DNA of 64,000 nucleotides from Nymphaea colorata (Eukaryota; Streptophyta; Magnoliopsida; Nymphaeales; Nymphaeaceae): positions 3,727,501 through 3,791,500 of the forward strand of contig NC_045142.1 in NCBI RefSeq assembly GCF_008831285.2, in the 5' to 3' direction. The position numbers were made by a program, and so were the translations under genes. Under the pieces are notes generated by a model. That model searched no databases and was not told the DNA's origin. It saw only the letters and a list, made by a program, of their open reading frames with translations. Below are positions 37,552 to 51,034 of this stretch, piece by piece. How positions within the stretch are numbered: the first letter of the stretch is position 1; every line of letters begins with the position of its first letter.

Positions 37552-39019
37552 TATATATATATATATCGAGAGAGAGAGAGAGAAAGATTTCATCTCCATA
37601 TAGTATTCCTATTTTTGGGCAATTGATCATACTGTATCTCATAATGTTGCTTAAGAAATATATATTGTAAACTTCCAGTAATATATTTTTAGCTGGCCAA
37701 ATGGCATGATATAAATATTATCCGGGAACAACGGGAAAGTTGCAATTTAAATTTTGTTAGCCAATGGTCAAACCTTCCTCTAACTACGATGTGACTATTT
37801 TTGTCCTAGAGCTGCCTTTGTAGTGCAAATTTGTCATTCATCCAATGATAAGCAGCAGTTGCCCTTATCCATCAAAGGCAAGTTGAGAGGCAAGCGGTGC
37901 CCATTGATGTAACGCATCGTGCACGTCGATTTCTCATCATAAAAACAAGAATTCTCAAGATTTTGAGCACCACGACTCTGTCTCTGTCTCCCTTTATATA
38001 TATAAAAGAGTAACTCACCTCATTCATGTTTGATTAATTGAGAGAAAAACAATAACTACAACAAATACACATTGTATTGACGGCCATGGTCGTTGGCAAA
38101 GTGGGTTGTTTGCTGATGGCTTTGATTGTTACCGTCCATCATGATTTGCGACTGAGCCGATATGCCAATATGAACTGATGCGCTAAGCATGTAGTGAAGA
38201 ACAAAGCATAATGAAGAGTAACCATTAAGACAAAAAACGTCAAGTATTAAAAATATCCATGAAAATAATGTTAAAAGTGAAAATGAACAATCAAAATAAC
38301 AACTAAGCTGTAAAGACCCAATGTAAACTATGGCTTGCATGTGCTTCATAGAAACAACGATGCTAATCTCCTCTGAGTGTTTTGACATGTTATCAGCACA
38401 AATTACGGAAACAAAAGGATAACCCTTGAACGGATGAGGGCAAAATGCTCATAGATTTTTTTACAAAAAGTTATGGCAAAGAGAATTATGCATGACCTCA
38501 TGAAATCAATAACCAAATAATTGAAATATGACAATGAGATAAAGATTAGTATGATCGATCTCACCAGACACAATAAATCTATTAATAAGGCGAAGATAGA
38601 GGCCAGCAGGGGTCTTGCCCCCCTCAACTTTTCAAAAATTGAAAAATTATGTCAGCCCCTATTGAAATGTTGAAATTATCCTCATCTACCCTAACCTATT
38701 AAGCCAGAAATTGCATTTCAATGTTAGTAGCTAAGGTATGCTCATACAAAGGATAAGAAATGAGACTCATGAGAATACCTTGGGAATTTCTATTGTTGGA
38801 AATTAAAATTTAGCCAAACATTAGTGGTGATATTATTATTCCTATTATGAAATTTTTAAAAATTTTAAGCACTTTAATTCCAATCCTTACTAACGATATC
38901 AATGTCATGCCATGGGGATTGAAATTATGGCCCTTTGAATTCTTACTAACGATATCAATTCTTACTAACATTATCAATTCTTTTTAATTTTATAACACTA
39001 AAAACCATTATAAAAAGTA
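37484..39019. other. Intergenic, upstream of the kinase pseudogene
   Basis: A (TA)n tract at 37521-37566 is followed by (GA)n to about 37584. The ectodomain exons expected here are absent. Open frames at 38056-38388 and 38403-38627 (minus) show no recognisable domain. The remainder is AT-rich. Confidence 0.55.
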
Positions 39020-39348
39020 GTAGTTGCGGCCGGCTGAAATCAGTAAAATCTTAATTGAGACTATGTATAATTTGGTGGACTCTCCAATTAAGCCTCTCAA
39101 ATAAGCTAATAAGATCGAGTTATTCAAGGGAGGATAGAGCATTTTAGAAATTTTTTTATAAGGTATCTATAATTTAGACTTTTGAAATCTTATAATTCCC
39201 TTTTCCTCTTTCTAAAAATTTCATGTTTGTTTATCATGGTATTGTAGTCATTATACATTCCTTGCATGCACAAAAAAGTGTGCACGTAACCAGTTTCAGT
39301 ATACATTCTCTATCATCCCATGAGAAGCATATTGACCATTTTGGCCCC
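39020..39348 (+). repeat. Direct repeat D, copy 1
   Basis: About 330 bp, from GTAGTTGCGGCCGGC to ATTTTGGCCCC, matches 57181-57518 in the same orientation with few differences (a small insertion of GGTCTTGATC-like bases near the start of copy 2 and scattered changes). It abuts the left arm of the large inverted duplication. Confidence 0.85.
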
Positions 39349-39559
39349 TAACATATTTCTCAAAAGCATTAGAAGAACTCTATTGGCCAAACAGTTCAAA
39401 TTGCTAGCTTACAGTTAAAAGCTTCTGATTGTAAGTATGGAGACCAGTTTCATATTGCTTATATTAATTGCACAAAAACGAAAAATTAGGAAGATTTTGT
39501 CTTTTATTAATTGCTAATGTAACTGTTAGGAAAATTTATTTTAAAGCAAAACTAAGGAA

Positions 39560-39870
39560 AAAAGAGATGGTGGCAGAGTGATATGGTGGTGGCAACAACC
39601 CTTGGCGACTTGGCGGTGGTACAAATGGTGGTAATGGTGTCGTCAAATGTCAATACTTTGCAAACGGCGGTTTTGGCTCTGACGAGTTAGGAATGCCGGA
39701 GGAAATAGAGATGATGGTGGTCATTTCGTGAGATGATAAAGATGGTAATGGCAGGGATGATGGCAGCCGCGCTGCGGCAGTGAGACTATAAAGTTGGTGA
39801 TGGCAGTGATACTGGTGCAGATGCCTGTGATGGTCACAGTGGTTAGAGGTGCGGTGCAACAACTGGTGAA
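39560..39870 (-). repeat. Trinucleotide-rich tract (GGT/GAT words)
   Basis: The plus strand is dense in GGTGGT, GATGGT and GGCGGT words. The minus strand gives a His/Ser-rich frame (39650-39862). The inverted partner is 54540-54840, and a short piece resembles 2685-2728. It is probably a degenerate simple repeat and not coding. Confidence 0.55.
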
Positions 39871-40690
39871 AAAGGGTAGGTTACTTACTATTAGTGAAAA
39901 TGAGACTGGCTTCTACTTAGAATTACAATATTTGTTAATGATAAAATAACATGGAAAGGTAAAACAACATATCGATAAATTACAAAGCAAAATAAAGCTA
40001 ATGTAGTTATAAAGTTCATTAAAAGCAAAATAATGTGGAAATGTAAAATTACCTACCTATCCATAAAGTATCTCTACTACTTTAGTTAGTAATCTGAAGT
40101 AATTTGTTTTCATATCAATATGGTATTGTATGTAGCATATAGTGTAGACCATGATATGGACGAATTGATGATGGGCATTAATCCATACCCCTATTGCTTC
40201 ATCTCAATTTCCAGAGGAAAGTAAAATGCTTCTTTTTCTCCGATGTTCAGCGATTTAATACACGTCATATTCAAGGGCTGTGGCTGTCCGTGAAATTCTT
40301 AAAGCCGTAAGTAATAATATACTAAGAACTTTCTATGAGGAAATGGATGAAAGAAGCATGTCAATTAATAAGACGAAAATACCTTATTTTATTTTTTCTT
40401 TACTTTCATGAGCCAAATCAACGACAAGATCATTCTTTTGGGTCAAACACATAAGAGTGTGCACCTACCCGTTCATTGATTCAATTTTCTCTCTCTCTCT
40501 CTTTTTTTTACTAGTATATTTGACTTTCATACTTTTAGTTCTAACCTTAAACTTCCAACCATACATCAAGGGGTAAAAATTCAGGAAAAAGGTCGTTCCT
40601 TTGAAGCTTGAACATTTTTCCTGCAACATTCTCAGCACCTATGTAGCAAGATAAATTCTAACTCTTTAAAAATGAATTTCTGGATATCAA

Positions 40691-40706
40691 CCCCCCCCCC
40701 CCCCCC
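40691..40706 (+). repeat. Poly-C run (C16)
   Basis: Sixteen C in a row. The inverted partner near 53704-53712 shows only short G runs (GAGGGGGCG), so the tract expanded in one arm or its length was miscalled. Confidence 0.85.
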
Positions 40707-40833
40707 TTAAAGAATTATCTTTCCCGCAATTTTTAGTTTCTTGTTATTACAATCGATCATCCGCTAGCAGTTTAATTTTTTTGTTCACCTGTAAAATAGT
40801 CACTACGTCGGGTTTATTTTTGCTTTGATAATG

Positions 40834-41199
40834 TCAGTAATTCCTCTCTCTCTCTCTCTTATACAAGGAACAACAGAAGCATATGAGAGGTTCCAGCTCG
40901 ACAATGTTCCTGTCAAGCCCATGTCCCTCTCTCTCTATCACACAGTTGCTCCAAACTCCTACCACCATGCAGCCTTCCCCGCCCAACAGTCCTCCTTGTG
41001 TGCCCCAAGTCACTTTATTGTTCGGTGAACCTTTACCATGCAGCAGTAACCTGATCACTCTGGCAATGCCGTAGGCTGGGGCCGTGGGAATATCTAATGC
41101 CGGTGACCTTCTGGGGGAGAGCCTGCAGCTTACAAACACATGGGTGCAGGGGTGGGGGGAGGGGGATGCCCGCCTAGGCCACGGCCCCACCCTAGCCAA
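40834..41199 (-). other. Open frame kept in both arms, left copy
   Basis: A 121-residue frame whose partner is 53199-53600 on the plus strand. Shared segments include SPALDIP, GGLLGGEGCMVV and WSNCVIEREGHG. Both stay open although the DNA has diverged, and both end in a (GA)n-coded RERE tail. The first residues are encoded inside the hAT-like miniature element. I do not recognise the family. It may be chance or a decayed exon. Confidence 0.3.
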
Positions 41200-41326
41200 T
41201 AAAAAAAAATTAAATTGAAAACAATAATTTTTTTAAATTCTGCTATGTAATTTTTTTATTTGAATTCAGTTTAGCCCTAACCGCATCCAGAGATTAGCCC
41301 TGAAGAAAATCCTGTCTTCGCCCCTG
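41147..41326. mobile_element. hAT-like miniature element, left-arm copy
   Basis: 180 bp starting CAGGGGTGGGGGGAG and ending TTCGCCCCTG, which gives short terminal inverted repeats of the CAGGGG type. The 8-bp target duplication CATGGGTG lies at 41139-41146 and 41327-41334. Both features are typical of hAT elements. There is no coding capacity. Confidence 0.88.
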
Positions 41327-42002
41327 CATGGGTGCACCCAAGGCTGCTGAGTTTCTTGCATAGGGAGCCCTCCATCTTCATGCCATGGAATCCGCTGCCG
41401 CAGCCAGAGGAAGAAGACCCAAGCCACTACAGAGGTTAGCACCGGAAACCTCCACAACTTGTATCAAATTTTTGGATAGGCCTGAATCAACTGAAACGTA
41501 CTATTGATTCTATTATTGTCTTCATTGGTCGAGCTAACATTAGTTTTTGTTCGCTTTGTGAATTAAAATAGACGCAATGTCTTTGATTCAATAACGCTCC
41601 AATCTTGATTATTTGGTTTTGTGAAAGCGTTTAGCTTTAATACCAATCTAGAACATTGTCATGAATTTTCATCACAGGAAAATTTCTTATTTAAAAAAAT
41701 TATTAAATATAAGGTGAAAATAAAATTCTTCCCTTAACTCCATTGGTTTAGGAACAGTTATCATTATGACTGAGGTTTTGAGCATATTGGAGTCCCAAAC
41801 TTGAACCAATTGATGTCTATGTTCCATCGGACATGGCTAGAGTTGGTTCTATGGATGTAAACAGCTCTATTGCCTCAAAACTGATCTGTACCCAAGAAAC
41901 CAAAAACCCTAGATGTCCTACATCTCTAGCTAATTATATGATAAAAATCATTATTTATACCCATGTTGTCTAAAGCAAGAAATGTGACCTTCATCATGCT
42001 TT

Positions 42003-42015
42003 ACACACACACACA

Positions 42016-42074
<59 letters not shown>
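42003..42074. repeat. (AC)n-(TA)n microsatellite
   Basis: (AC)n at 42003-42018 followed by (TA)n to 42074. The right-arm partner at 52323-52381 has (TA)n-(TG)n, that is the same compound repeat inverted but with the dinucleotide lengths changed. Confidence 0.95.
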
Positions 42075-42075
<1 letters not shown>

Positions 42076-43310
42076 TCATGAAGACAGTCTAATCCACTGC
42101 AATTGAAGCTTAATAGAAAAGCTCACTCATGAAGACGGTCTGATCCACTGTAATTGAAGATTGATAGAAAAACAAAAAGAACATATATTTGTCATATAAA
42201 AATAAGGCACAACTTTCTTTTTTCTTGTTTTATTTCTAACAATCCATTACAATAGATCAAGCAACCCTCATGAGTGTGCTAGGTGACTTGAATAGCATGA
42301 GCCACCGTTTGCACATACAAACATACATTCTCCCTCTCTCTTGATATATATATATATAATCATAGCATTTGCCCAAGAAGTCAAATGCATAGTCAACTTG
42401 TGTTCTAAGTCATGGAATCCTAAAAATTAAGCACCTACTATTGATATGCATCAAGCTCTACCATATCGTGTTAGTCATAAAATAAGATAAAGATAAATAT
42501 CTTTGTTATTTTCTTAATATATTGGTGGTCATTTTTGTGGACAAATATTGATAAAAATTTTGCATGCATGGACAAAGTTCTTAGGCTATTCCATTCAAAT
42601 TTCATATTCGAAAATTGGATTCATCGTGATCTTAGTTTTGATCAATTAAATAATGTTTCACAGCAAAAATCTCCTTAAAATGTCAATATTTCAGGAAATG
42701 ACTTGATTTAGTGTATTTTCCATACAAAGTTTAGTTTTGTGGCTATTATGAGAAAAAAGTTCTTCCTTTACAGCAAATATAAATGGAGAGGACATGGGAG
42801 AGACTGGACACCAAATTGCAAGGGTAAAAAGCTTGTGCTAGAGCTGGGAAAACCTTGACTATGTTGCACTCTCCTGGGTGGAAAAGAGCAGGTAGGTTTA
42901 TTTTATGCTAAACTTTAAAGGTCTAGATCTGGTTATTTGTTCTAAAAAACTAGTGATGAAAGGTTTTCTCTTTTTCTTGAGACTAAGTATTTTACAGACT
43001 TCAGGATATACCATATTAGTTATTTCCATCCCTCTTTTTCTTTTTTTTCCCTTTCTTTATTTAGTTTTTGCTTGCGTAATTGTTTAATGTTGTGAATGCA
43101 TGCTTTTTTTGTAGTGCATGCACAAGACAAATGAGTCTCCATTATTTTTCCTTTTTAAAAACTAGAGATCTGCTCAATTTTTATTGACTGTTGCTTAAAG
43201 TAAGAGTCTCCGTTAATTTTGTTTTATCTCATAAAATTTTCATTCCCTTTGACTTGCTATGGAATTGCAGAGGTACGTGATCTACGATTTCACATGGTTG
43301 ATATGTGAAG

Positions 43311-43361
<51 letters not shown>

Positions 43362-43417
43362 ACTAGCTATGGAATTGCAGAAGTACATGATCTACGATTT
43401 CACAAGGTTGATATGTG

Positions 43418-43494
<77 letters not shown>
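43311..43494. repeat. Duplicated (TC)n-(TA)n block
   Basis: (TC)n 43311-43330 with (TA)n 43331-43359, and again (TC)n 43421-43452 with (TA)n 43453-43494. Each is preceded by the same 60-bp sequence (CTAGCTATGGAATTGCAG...), a tandem duplication. Right-arm partners are 50439-50486 and 50884-51031. Confidence 0.95.
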
Positions 43495-43497
<3 letters not shown>

Positions 43498-43677
43498 TTT
43501 TTCCTTATCCGTTTTTGTTAGAAAGACAACCTTACGTTTATTATTTATTATTATTGGTTTTGTTACCTTTCAGTGATCACCAACCCTCGCTCATGCTAAC
43601 ATGTCCAAAGCAATAGTTATTAGAAGTTGACATTAAATATGTCTTTATCAAAACTTATGAGCGAGACTAATGTTTGG

Positions 43678-45160
43678 ATCTTGTGGTCAATCGTTCTTTC
43701 CATTTAAGATCAGAAGAAAAATTAGTGAATTTGCGTAGAAAACTAATGTATATAAATCCTGCTTAAAATCAATGCAATATAAATTTCTCAACGCGATAGA
43801 AATAATAGATGCGCACATTTTATTACGAATCAAAAACTGCAAATTGTAGAGGTACATGGTCTGCCGAGAGCTGCCTGAGATGCTGCTGAGGCGTCGCCGA
43901 GACCTATGCTGCTGCACTCCAGGAAAGGCTTGTAAAGGGTTGCCTGCCTTTCATTTTAAATTGATATCCTAACAACATAAAAATCATTACTTGGGCCATA
44001 GAAAGCTTTGTTTAGGGAAACAAAAAACAAAAAACCATATGCAAGAGTTTATAATACTTTGCCGACCACCACTCTTTATTATTATACTAATATTGACAAA
44101 TAGGTATAACTTAATTATGATTTACTATCACTCAAATAAAAAGTAAAATTCTCCAAAAAATTTAAGTGAGAGAGGACAAAATGAGAAAGTGTGACAGTGC
44201 ATGTGTGATACTCAGAGGTCTTTGCGCTCTAAGCCTATATGGTGATTTCTAAACATTAAAGGTGAAATTTGGTGCTTGTGTATCTTTTCAAAAAACTACA
44301 TCGAGGATATTAACGATGAAATATCTATATATTTAGAATAATCTGTAAGAAATGAAACTTATACTTAAAAAATTACCTATACATAATAAATGGGAGTAAC
44401 CAATAAGGATATATATATCATAGCATTAGCCCAAAAAGTCAAATGCATATTGTAGGTATCAGGATGCAAATCACACTGTATTCTAAATCACATTGGAATC
44501 CTAAAAACTAAGCACCTACTAATATGCATCAAACTCTACCATATTGTGTCAGTTATTTACCATATCGTGTCAGTCATAAAATAAGATAGAGATAAATATC
44601 TTTTTTACTTTCTTAATATATTGGTAGTCATTTTATAAGGATTTTGTGCACAAATATAGATAGAAAAATTGCATGCATGGACAAAGTTTTTAGGCTATTC
44701 CATTCAAATTTCAGATTCAAAAATCAAAATCATTGTGATATTAGTTTTGATCAATTAAATAATGTTTCACAGCAAAAATCTCTTTAAAATGTCAATATTT
44801 TAGGAAATGGCTTGATTTAGTGCATAGCACGACTTTTCATACAAAATGTAATTTTGTACCTCTTATGAGAAAAAAGTTATCTCCTCACAACAATTATAAA
44901 TGAAGAGGACATGGAGGAGACTAGACACCAAATTGCAAGGATAAAAAGTTTGTGCTAGAGTTTGGAAAACTCTGACTATGTTGCACTCTTTTGGGTAGAA
45001 AAGGGTATGTTGACAAATCTTAGGTCCTTGAGAGGCTCGCGATTGTCTCCTATGTATCCAGTAGTTTATTGTTGCCCTTCTGTTTTATTGTCATTAATGA
45101 TTAGTTTATTGTTGCCCTTCTGTTTTATTGTCATTAATGATTTTCATGTGTGAGTTTAGT
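43678..45160 (+). repeat. Copy 2 of the 1-1400 repeat family
   Basis: Colinear with 1-1330. It lies inside the left arm and is paired with an inverted copy at 48990-50290. The minus-strand frame 43687-43917 corresponds to 10-228. A 38-bp stretch (AGTTTATTGTTGCCCTTCTG...) is tandemly duplicated at about 45061-45140. Confidence 0.8.
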
Positions 45161-45304
45161 GTAAAAGCGAACGTACTTCCATCTGCGTTTTTCCTTGAAA
45201 AATCGAATTTTTATGACGAAATCCGGTGCTTGATCGCATAAAGCCAATCAAATTGGTTTGCATACACAAAAAGTCTTGTTTTGCGACTTAACTTTGTTTT
45301 TCAG

Positions 45305-45505
45305 GGAAGCAGTGTCAAGCTCTCCTCATTGCGTATGTTCCTTGATTTCGGTGGTTCTTTATCACGTGTGTGGCAAACAGGCATAATTCTTAAGCAGTCC
45401 TTGTGAAAGTTAACGCCTTTAAATCATATGATCAGCTTCGATCTTGTCAGCAATAATTGCAGAGTGAGGAGCTACATGCTGTGGCCTTCAGATGAGCATT
45501 TTTGA
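45305..45505 (+). pseudogene. Exon-like frame in the left arm
   Basis: After a good 3' splice-type sequence (TTTTTCAG to 45304) comes a 201-bp frame ending ...MLWPSDEHF and a TGA at 45503-45505. It matches 48329-48529 on the minus strand. In this copy an internal TGA (45404-45406) replaces the TGC of the other copy. It looks like a terminal exon of an unrecognised gene carried by the repeat. Confidence 0.4.
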
Positions 45506-45576
45506 ACTCTTGGCCAAAACAAATATGTTATGCAAGCCTGGTGCTTCAGCCTTCAATAACGAAGATAGCTGTGGGA

Positions 45577-46140
45577 TCCCATTCTCCCCCGTGCTAAAGG
45601 TGAGTCTCAGCCTCAGGCTACCAAGGCTTGCTAAAACAGACAAGAAGCCAAAACTGTAGGAACAGAATGCGTCTTGTCACCCTTCATATTTCCTTACAAT
45701 ATTCATCTCTCTTTGATGACTGCAAATTACAACGATTTAACTTGCAACCACTCACCATGTGTGGAACAGTGTTGAATAAACCCCAATAAACGGATACCTT
45801 TCTACCATGTGGTGCAGAGCACCGACCTTCGGTATTTTTCCATCGGACGTAGACGGCAAGGAAAATACCGTCCATGGTGTTGTACTATTTTAATGACTGC
45901 AACCGACAGAAACCACCACTTTCAGATTAAATGGCGGACAGGGTGCGTCCCCTCCAATCCTGGAAACTTCAAGTTCTTTATGCATACAATAACTGGCCAG
46001 TTTGTTGTTAAGTTCAGGTGCTGCTAGTTCGAAAGGCCACCTTCGACATCATCAACTCCTTGTCATACTACGTAATAATAAGAATATTTTCACTAGATAA
46101 ACTAAGCAAATCAAGTGCACCTGTTTCCTTCTCTACTACG
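45577..46140. other. Centre of the duplication, left part
   Basis: Sequence between the arm and the 1.37-kb palindrome. It has no counterpart that I found on the other side. Open frames 45684-45875 (minus) and 45809-46027 (plus) overlap and have no recognisable domain. A short inverted repeat around CGGTATTTTTCC / GGAAAATACCG lies at about 45831-45873. Confidence 0.5.
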
Positions 46141-47346
46141 AACTTAAAGCATTCTGTCTTCAATTATTTCTGTAGTTACTGCTGACAGATCTTATGACTG
46201 TTGATCAACTACATATATGGTGATGATATAGATATATATATGTAGCAGTTCATGGTGGACCCACTATCAACCGAATTAATTGGGACCGTTGAAAAAGCAG
46301 CACGCTTTTCAGTTATCTAGAATTTGAAAAAACAGTCCAAAAAAATCAAGTGCACCACTAGCAGTAATCTAGAATTTCTCATAAAATATGAATTTGAAAA
46401 TAGCTATTTCTCTCTCATTGTTTTGAGTTAAATTGAAAATAACGTAATTCGTTTTTTGTCAAAACCAGGTTTCGAAAAACAACTTTCAGTATCTTATAAG
46501 TCTAATATACTGCCATTGGTATTTTAATTTTAAATTTTTAACATTCATATGTACCGCTATATTTGTGACCCATAAAATGCTCGAATCTCAGAAGGCAGAA
46601 AGGGAAAACTAAAAGGTTTTTTTTTCAGTCATTTTTTAAAAGATTAACTGCATCAGTGTGTTAATTTTACGTCCAAAGATCTCCCAAACGACATGAATTT
46701 TATGTTCTCTTTTTTTATTTTTAATCAAAATCTGCCCTTCTTCATGTAGACCGGAAAACAAAGTTGATGCATTTTAAATTGTCCAACAATAATCTTGGTT
46801 TATTGTGGTAAATTTTTAGTTTTTGATACTTTTTGAATTGGCAATGTGCGCCAATATTGCCACGATTTTTGGACAATAAAAGGAGAACATAAAATTCATG
46901 TCGTTTGGGAGATCTTTGGACATCAAATTAACACACTGATGCAGTTAATCTTTTAAAAAATGACAGAAAAAAAAAACTTTTAGTTTTCCCTTTCTGCCTT
47001 CTGAGATTTGAGCATTTTATGGGTCACAAATATAGCGGTACATATGAATGTTAAAAATTTAAAATTAAAATACCAATGGCAGTATATTAGACTTATAAGA
47101 TACTGAAAGTTGTTTTTCGAAACCTGGTTTTGACAAAAAACGAATTACGTTATTTTCAATTTAACTCAAAACAATGAGAGAGAAATAGCTATTTTCAAAT
47201 TCATATTTTATGAGAAATTCTAGATTACTGCTAGTGGTGCACTTGATTTTTTTGGACTGCTTTTTCAAATTCTAGATAACTGAAAAGCGTGCTGCTTTTT
47301 CAACGGTCCCAATTAATTCGGTTGATAGTGGGTCCACCATGAACTG

Positions 47347-47426
<80 letters not shown>

Positions 47427-47509
47427 TCACCATATATGTAGTTGATCAACAGTAATAAGATCTGTCAGCAGTAACTACAGAAATAATTGAAGACAGAATG
47501 CTTTAAGTT
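46141..47509. mobile_element. 1.37-kb palindromic (foldback-like) element
   Basis: 46141-46709 is the near-exact reverse complement of 46883-47509. The outermost bases are AACTTAAAGCATTCTG and CAGAATGCTTTAAGTT, and the centre is a non-palindromic segment of about 170 bp. The arms match almost base for base except for the (TA)n tract, which is short in the left arm (about 46231-46242) and about 76 bp in the right (47349-47424). Such long inverted repeats with a small centre are typical of foldback or MITE-type elements, or of a recent palindromic duplication. No transposase is present and I could not define a target duplication. Confidence 0.8.
47349..47424. repeat. (TA)n microsatellite in the palindrome
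   Basis: About 38 TA units in the right arm of the palindrome, against some six in the left arm at the matching place. Confidence 0.95.
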
Positions 47510-47511
47510 GG

Positions 47512-48241
47512 CAGCTCACTCATGAAGACAGTCTAATCCACTGCAGGTTAATAGAAAAGCTCACTCATGAAGATGGTATGATCCACTGTAATTGAATATT
47601 GATAGAAAAACAAAAAGAACATATTTTTGTCATATAAAAATAGGTCATAACTTTCTTTTTTCTTGTTTTATTTTTAACATCCATTACAATAGATCAATTA
47701 ACCCTCATGAGTGTGCTAGGTGACTTGAATAGCATCAGCCAACGTTTGAAATATACAAACATACATTCTCTCTCTCTCTTGATATATATATATATCATAG
47801 CATTTCCCCAAAAAGTCAAATGCATAATCAACTTGTGTTTTAAATCACATTTGAATCCTAAAAAACTAAGTACGTACTACTGATATGCATCAAGATCTAC
47901 CATATCGTGTCAGTCATAAAATAAGATAAAGATAAATATATTTGTTATTTCTTAATATATTGGTGGTCATTTTATGGAGATTGTGTGGACAAATTTTGAG
48001 AAAAATTTTGCATGCATGGACAAAGTTCTTAAGCTATTCCATTCAAATTTCAGGTTCAAAAATCGGATTCATCGTGATCTTAGTTTTGATCAATTAAACA
48101 ATGTTTCACAGCAAATTTATATGACAAAAATATGTTCTTTTTGTTTTTCTATCAATCTTCAATTACAGTGGATCATACCATCTTCATGAGTGAGCTTTTC
48201 TATTAACCTGCAGTGGATTAGACTGTCTTCATGAGTGAGCT
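47512..48241. repeat. Second, smaller palindrome with a direct-repeat core
   Basis: 47512-47636 is the reverse complement of about 48116-48241. Each side has two CACTCATGAAGA-type units with ATCCACTG. Between them, 47637-48115 is a direct copy of about 42190-42670 from the left arm. A frame at 47974-48189 spans the junction and is accidental. Confidence 0.75.
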
Positions 48242-48328
48242 GCCAACCGAATTATTAACCCACAGCAATCTTCGTTATTGAAGGCTGAAGCACCAGGCTT
48301 GCATAACATATTTGTTTTGGCCAAGAGT

Positions 48329-48529
48329 TCAAAAATGCTCATCTGAAGGCCACAGCATGTAGCTCCTCACTCTGCAATTATTGCTTACAAGATCGAAGCT
48401 GATCATATGATTTAAAGGCGTTAACTTGCACAAGGACTGCTTAACAATTATGCCTGTTTGCCACACACGTGATAAAGAACCACCGAAATCAAGGAACATA
48501 CGCAATGAGGAGAGCTTGACACGGCTTCC
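48329..48529 (-). pseudogene. Exon-like frame in the right arm, intact
   Basis: A 201-bp uninterrupted frame from GSRVKLSSLRMF to MLWPSDEHF and stop, preceded on the minus strand by TTTGTTTTTCAG. It is the partner of 45305-45505 and keeps the frame the left copy has lost. I do not recognise the protein. It could be the last exon of a host gene captured by the repeat. Confidence 0.4.
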
Positions 48530-50438
48530 CTGAAAAACAAAGTTAAGTCGCAAAACAAGACTTTTTATGTATGCATACCAATTTGACTGGCTTTATGCGA
48601 TCAAGCACCGGATTTCGTCATAAAAATTCGATTTTTCAAGGAAAAATGCAGATGGAAGTACGTTCGCTTTTCAGCATGCTGACCACTTGGTTGTTCAAGT
48701 CCTTGGATCACATTTAAACGAAAATCAGATTGTGATAAGCACATCCGAGTCTCACATGACAAAATCCATTATTTAAATCCATTCAAATATGAATCTGAAT
48801 CAAATGCTTCTTTGAATCTGAGCAAATATGAATCCAACTGGATGTCACTTTTCAAATATGAACTCCATCTATTTTTAATTAGATGTCGGATTGTTTTCCA
48901 TATCTCAACTTTTAAAGCAATTCAGTAGTAAGCTTATCGGGTGGGTCAGATAACATGATAACTTACCGGGTGAGCTTCATTAAGCCCAATTCGATTGGAT
49001 AAGAAGTTTTTGAAACTCTAAAGCTTTTTAACCTTGCAATTTGGTGTCTGGTTTCCTCATGTCTTCTTCATTTATAATTGTTGTGAAGAGAGAACTTTTT
49101 TCTCATAATAGATACAAAATTACATTTTGTATCTATTAGTCATGCCATGTACTAAACCAAGCCATTTCTGAAAATATTGACATTTTGAGGAGATTTTTGC
49201 TGTGAAACATTATTTATTTGATCAAAACTGATATCACGATGATTCGAATGTCTAAATCTGAAATTTGAATGGAATAACCTAAGAACTTTGTCCATGCATG
49301 CAAAATTTCTATCAATATTTGTGCACACAATCCCTATAAAATGACTACCAATATATTAAAAAAATAAAAAGGATATTTATCTCTATCTTATTTTATGGCC
49401 GACACGATATGGTAGAGTTTGATGCATATCAGTAGGTGCTCAATTTTTAGGATTCTAATGTGATTTAAAACAAAATGTGATTTGCATCCTGATACCTACA
49501 ATATGCATTTGACTTTTTGGGCGAATGTTATGATATATATATCCTTATTGGGTACAGGTAATTTTTTAAGTATAAGTTTCATTTCTTACATATTATTCTG
49601 AGTGTAAAGACCTTTCATCATCAATATCGTCAATGTAGTTTCTTGAAAAGATACACAAGCACCAAAGTTCACCTTTAATGTTTAGAAATCACCATATAGT
49701 CTTAGAGCGCAAAGACCTTTGAGTTTCACACATGCATTGTCACACTTTCTCATTTTGTCCTCTTTCTCACTTAAATTTTTGGAGAATTTCACTGTTTATT
49801 TGAGTGATAGTAGATCGTAATTAAGTTATACCTATTTGTTAATATCAGTATAATAATAAAGAGTGGTGGTCGGCTAAGTATTATAAACTCTTACATATGG
49901 TTTTTTTTTTTTTTCTAAACAAAGCTTTCTATGGCCCAACTAATGCTTTTTATGTTGTAAGGATATCAATTTAAAATGAAAGGCGGGCACCCTGTACAAG
50001 TCTTTCCCGGAGTGCAGCAGCATAGAGCTCAGCGATGCCACGGCAGCCTCCCAGGCAGCCCTTGGCAAACCGTGTACTTCTGCAATTTGCAGTTTCTAAT
50101 TCGTAATAAAATGTGTGCATCTATTATCTCGGTCATGTTAAGAAGTTTATATTGCATTGCTTTTAAGCAGGATTTATGTACATTGGTTTTCCATGCAAAT
50201 TCACTAATTTTTCTTCGATCTTAAATGGAAAGAACGATTGATCATAAGATCCAAACATTAGTCTGGCTCATAATTTTTGATAAATACATATTTAATGTCA
50301 ACTTTTAATAGTTATTACTTTCGTCACATTAGCGTCAGCGAGGGTTGGTGATCACTGATCACTGAAAGGTGACAAAACCAATAATAATAAATAATAAATG
50401 TATGGTTGTCTTTCTAACAAAATGGGATAAGGAAAAAG

Positions 50439-51034
<596 letters not shown>

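Larger units (their letters stand above)
39352..45576 (+). repeat. Large inverted duplication, left arm
   Basis: This arm pairs with 48255-55046 in reverse orientation. Matching blocks: 39352-39560 with 54846-55046, 39560-41700 with 52680-54846, 41700-42350 with 52045-52680, 42350-42900 with 51470-52045, 42900-43500 with 50770-51470, 43500-45160 with 48960-50430, 45160-45576 with 48255-48680. The arms differ by many substitutions and by microsatellite length, so this is an old duplication. The arm includes an hAT-like miniature element, several (TA)n tracts, a copy of the 1-1400 repeat and an exon-like frame. Confidence 0.85.

Noticed and set aside
38403-38640. Possible hAT-like end (CAGCAGGGG...GCCCCTATTG) near 38607-38660
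   Set aside because: I could not find a matching opposite end or an 8-bp duplication.
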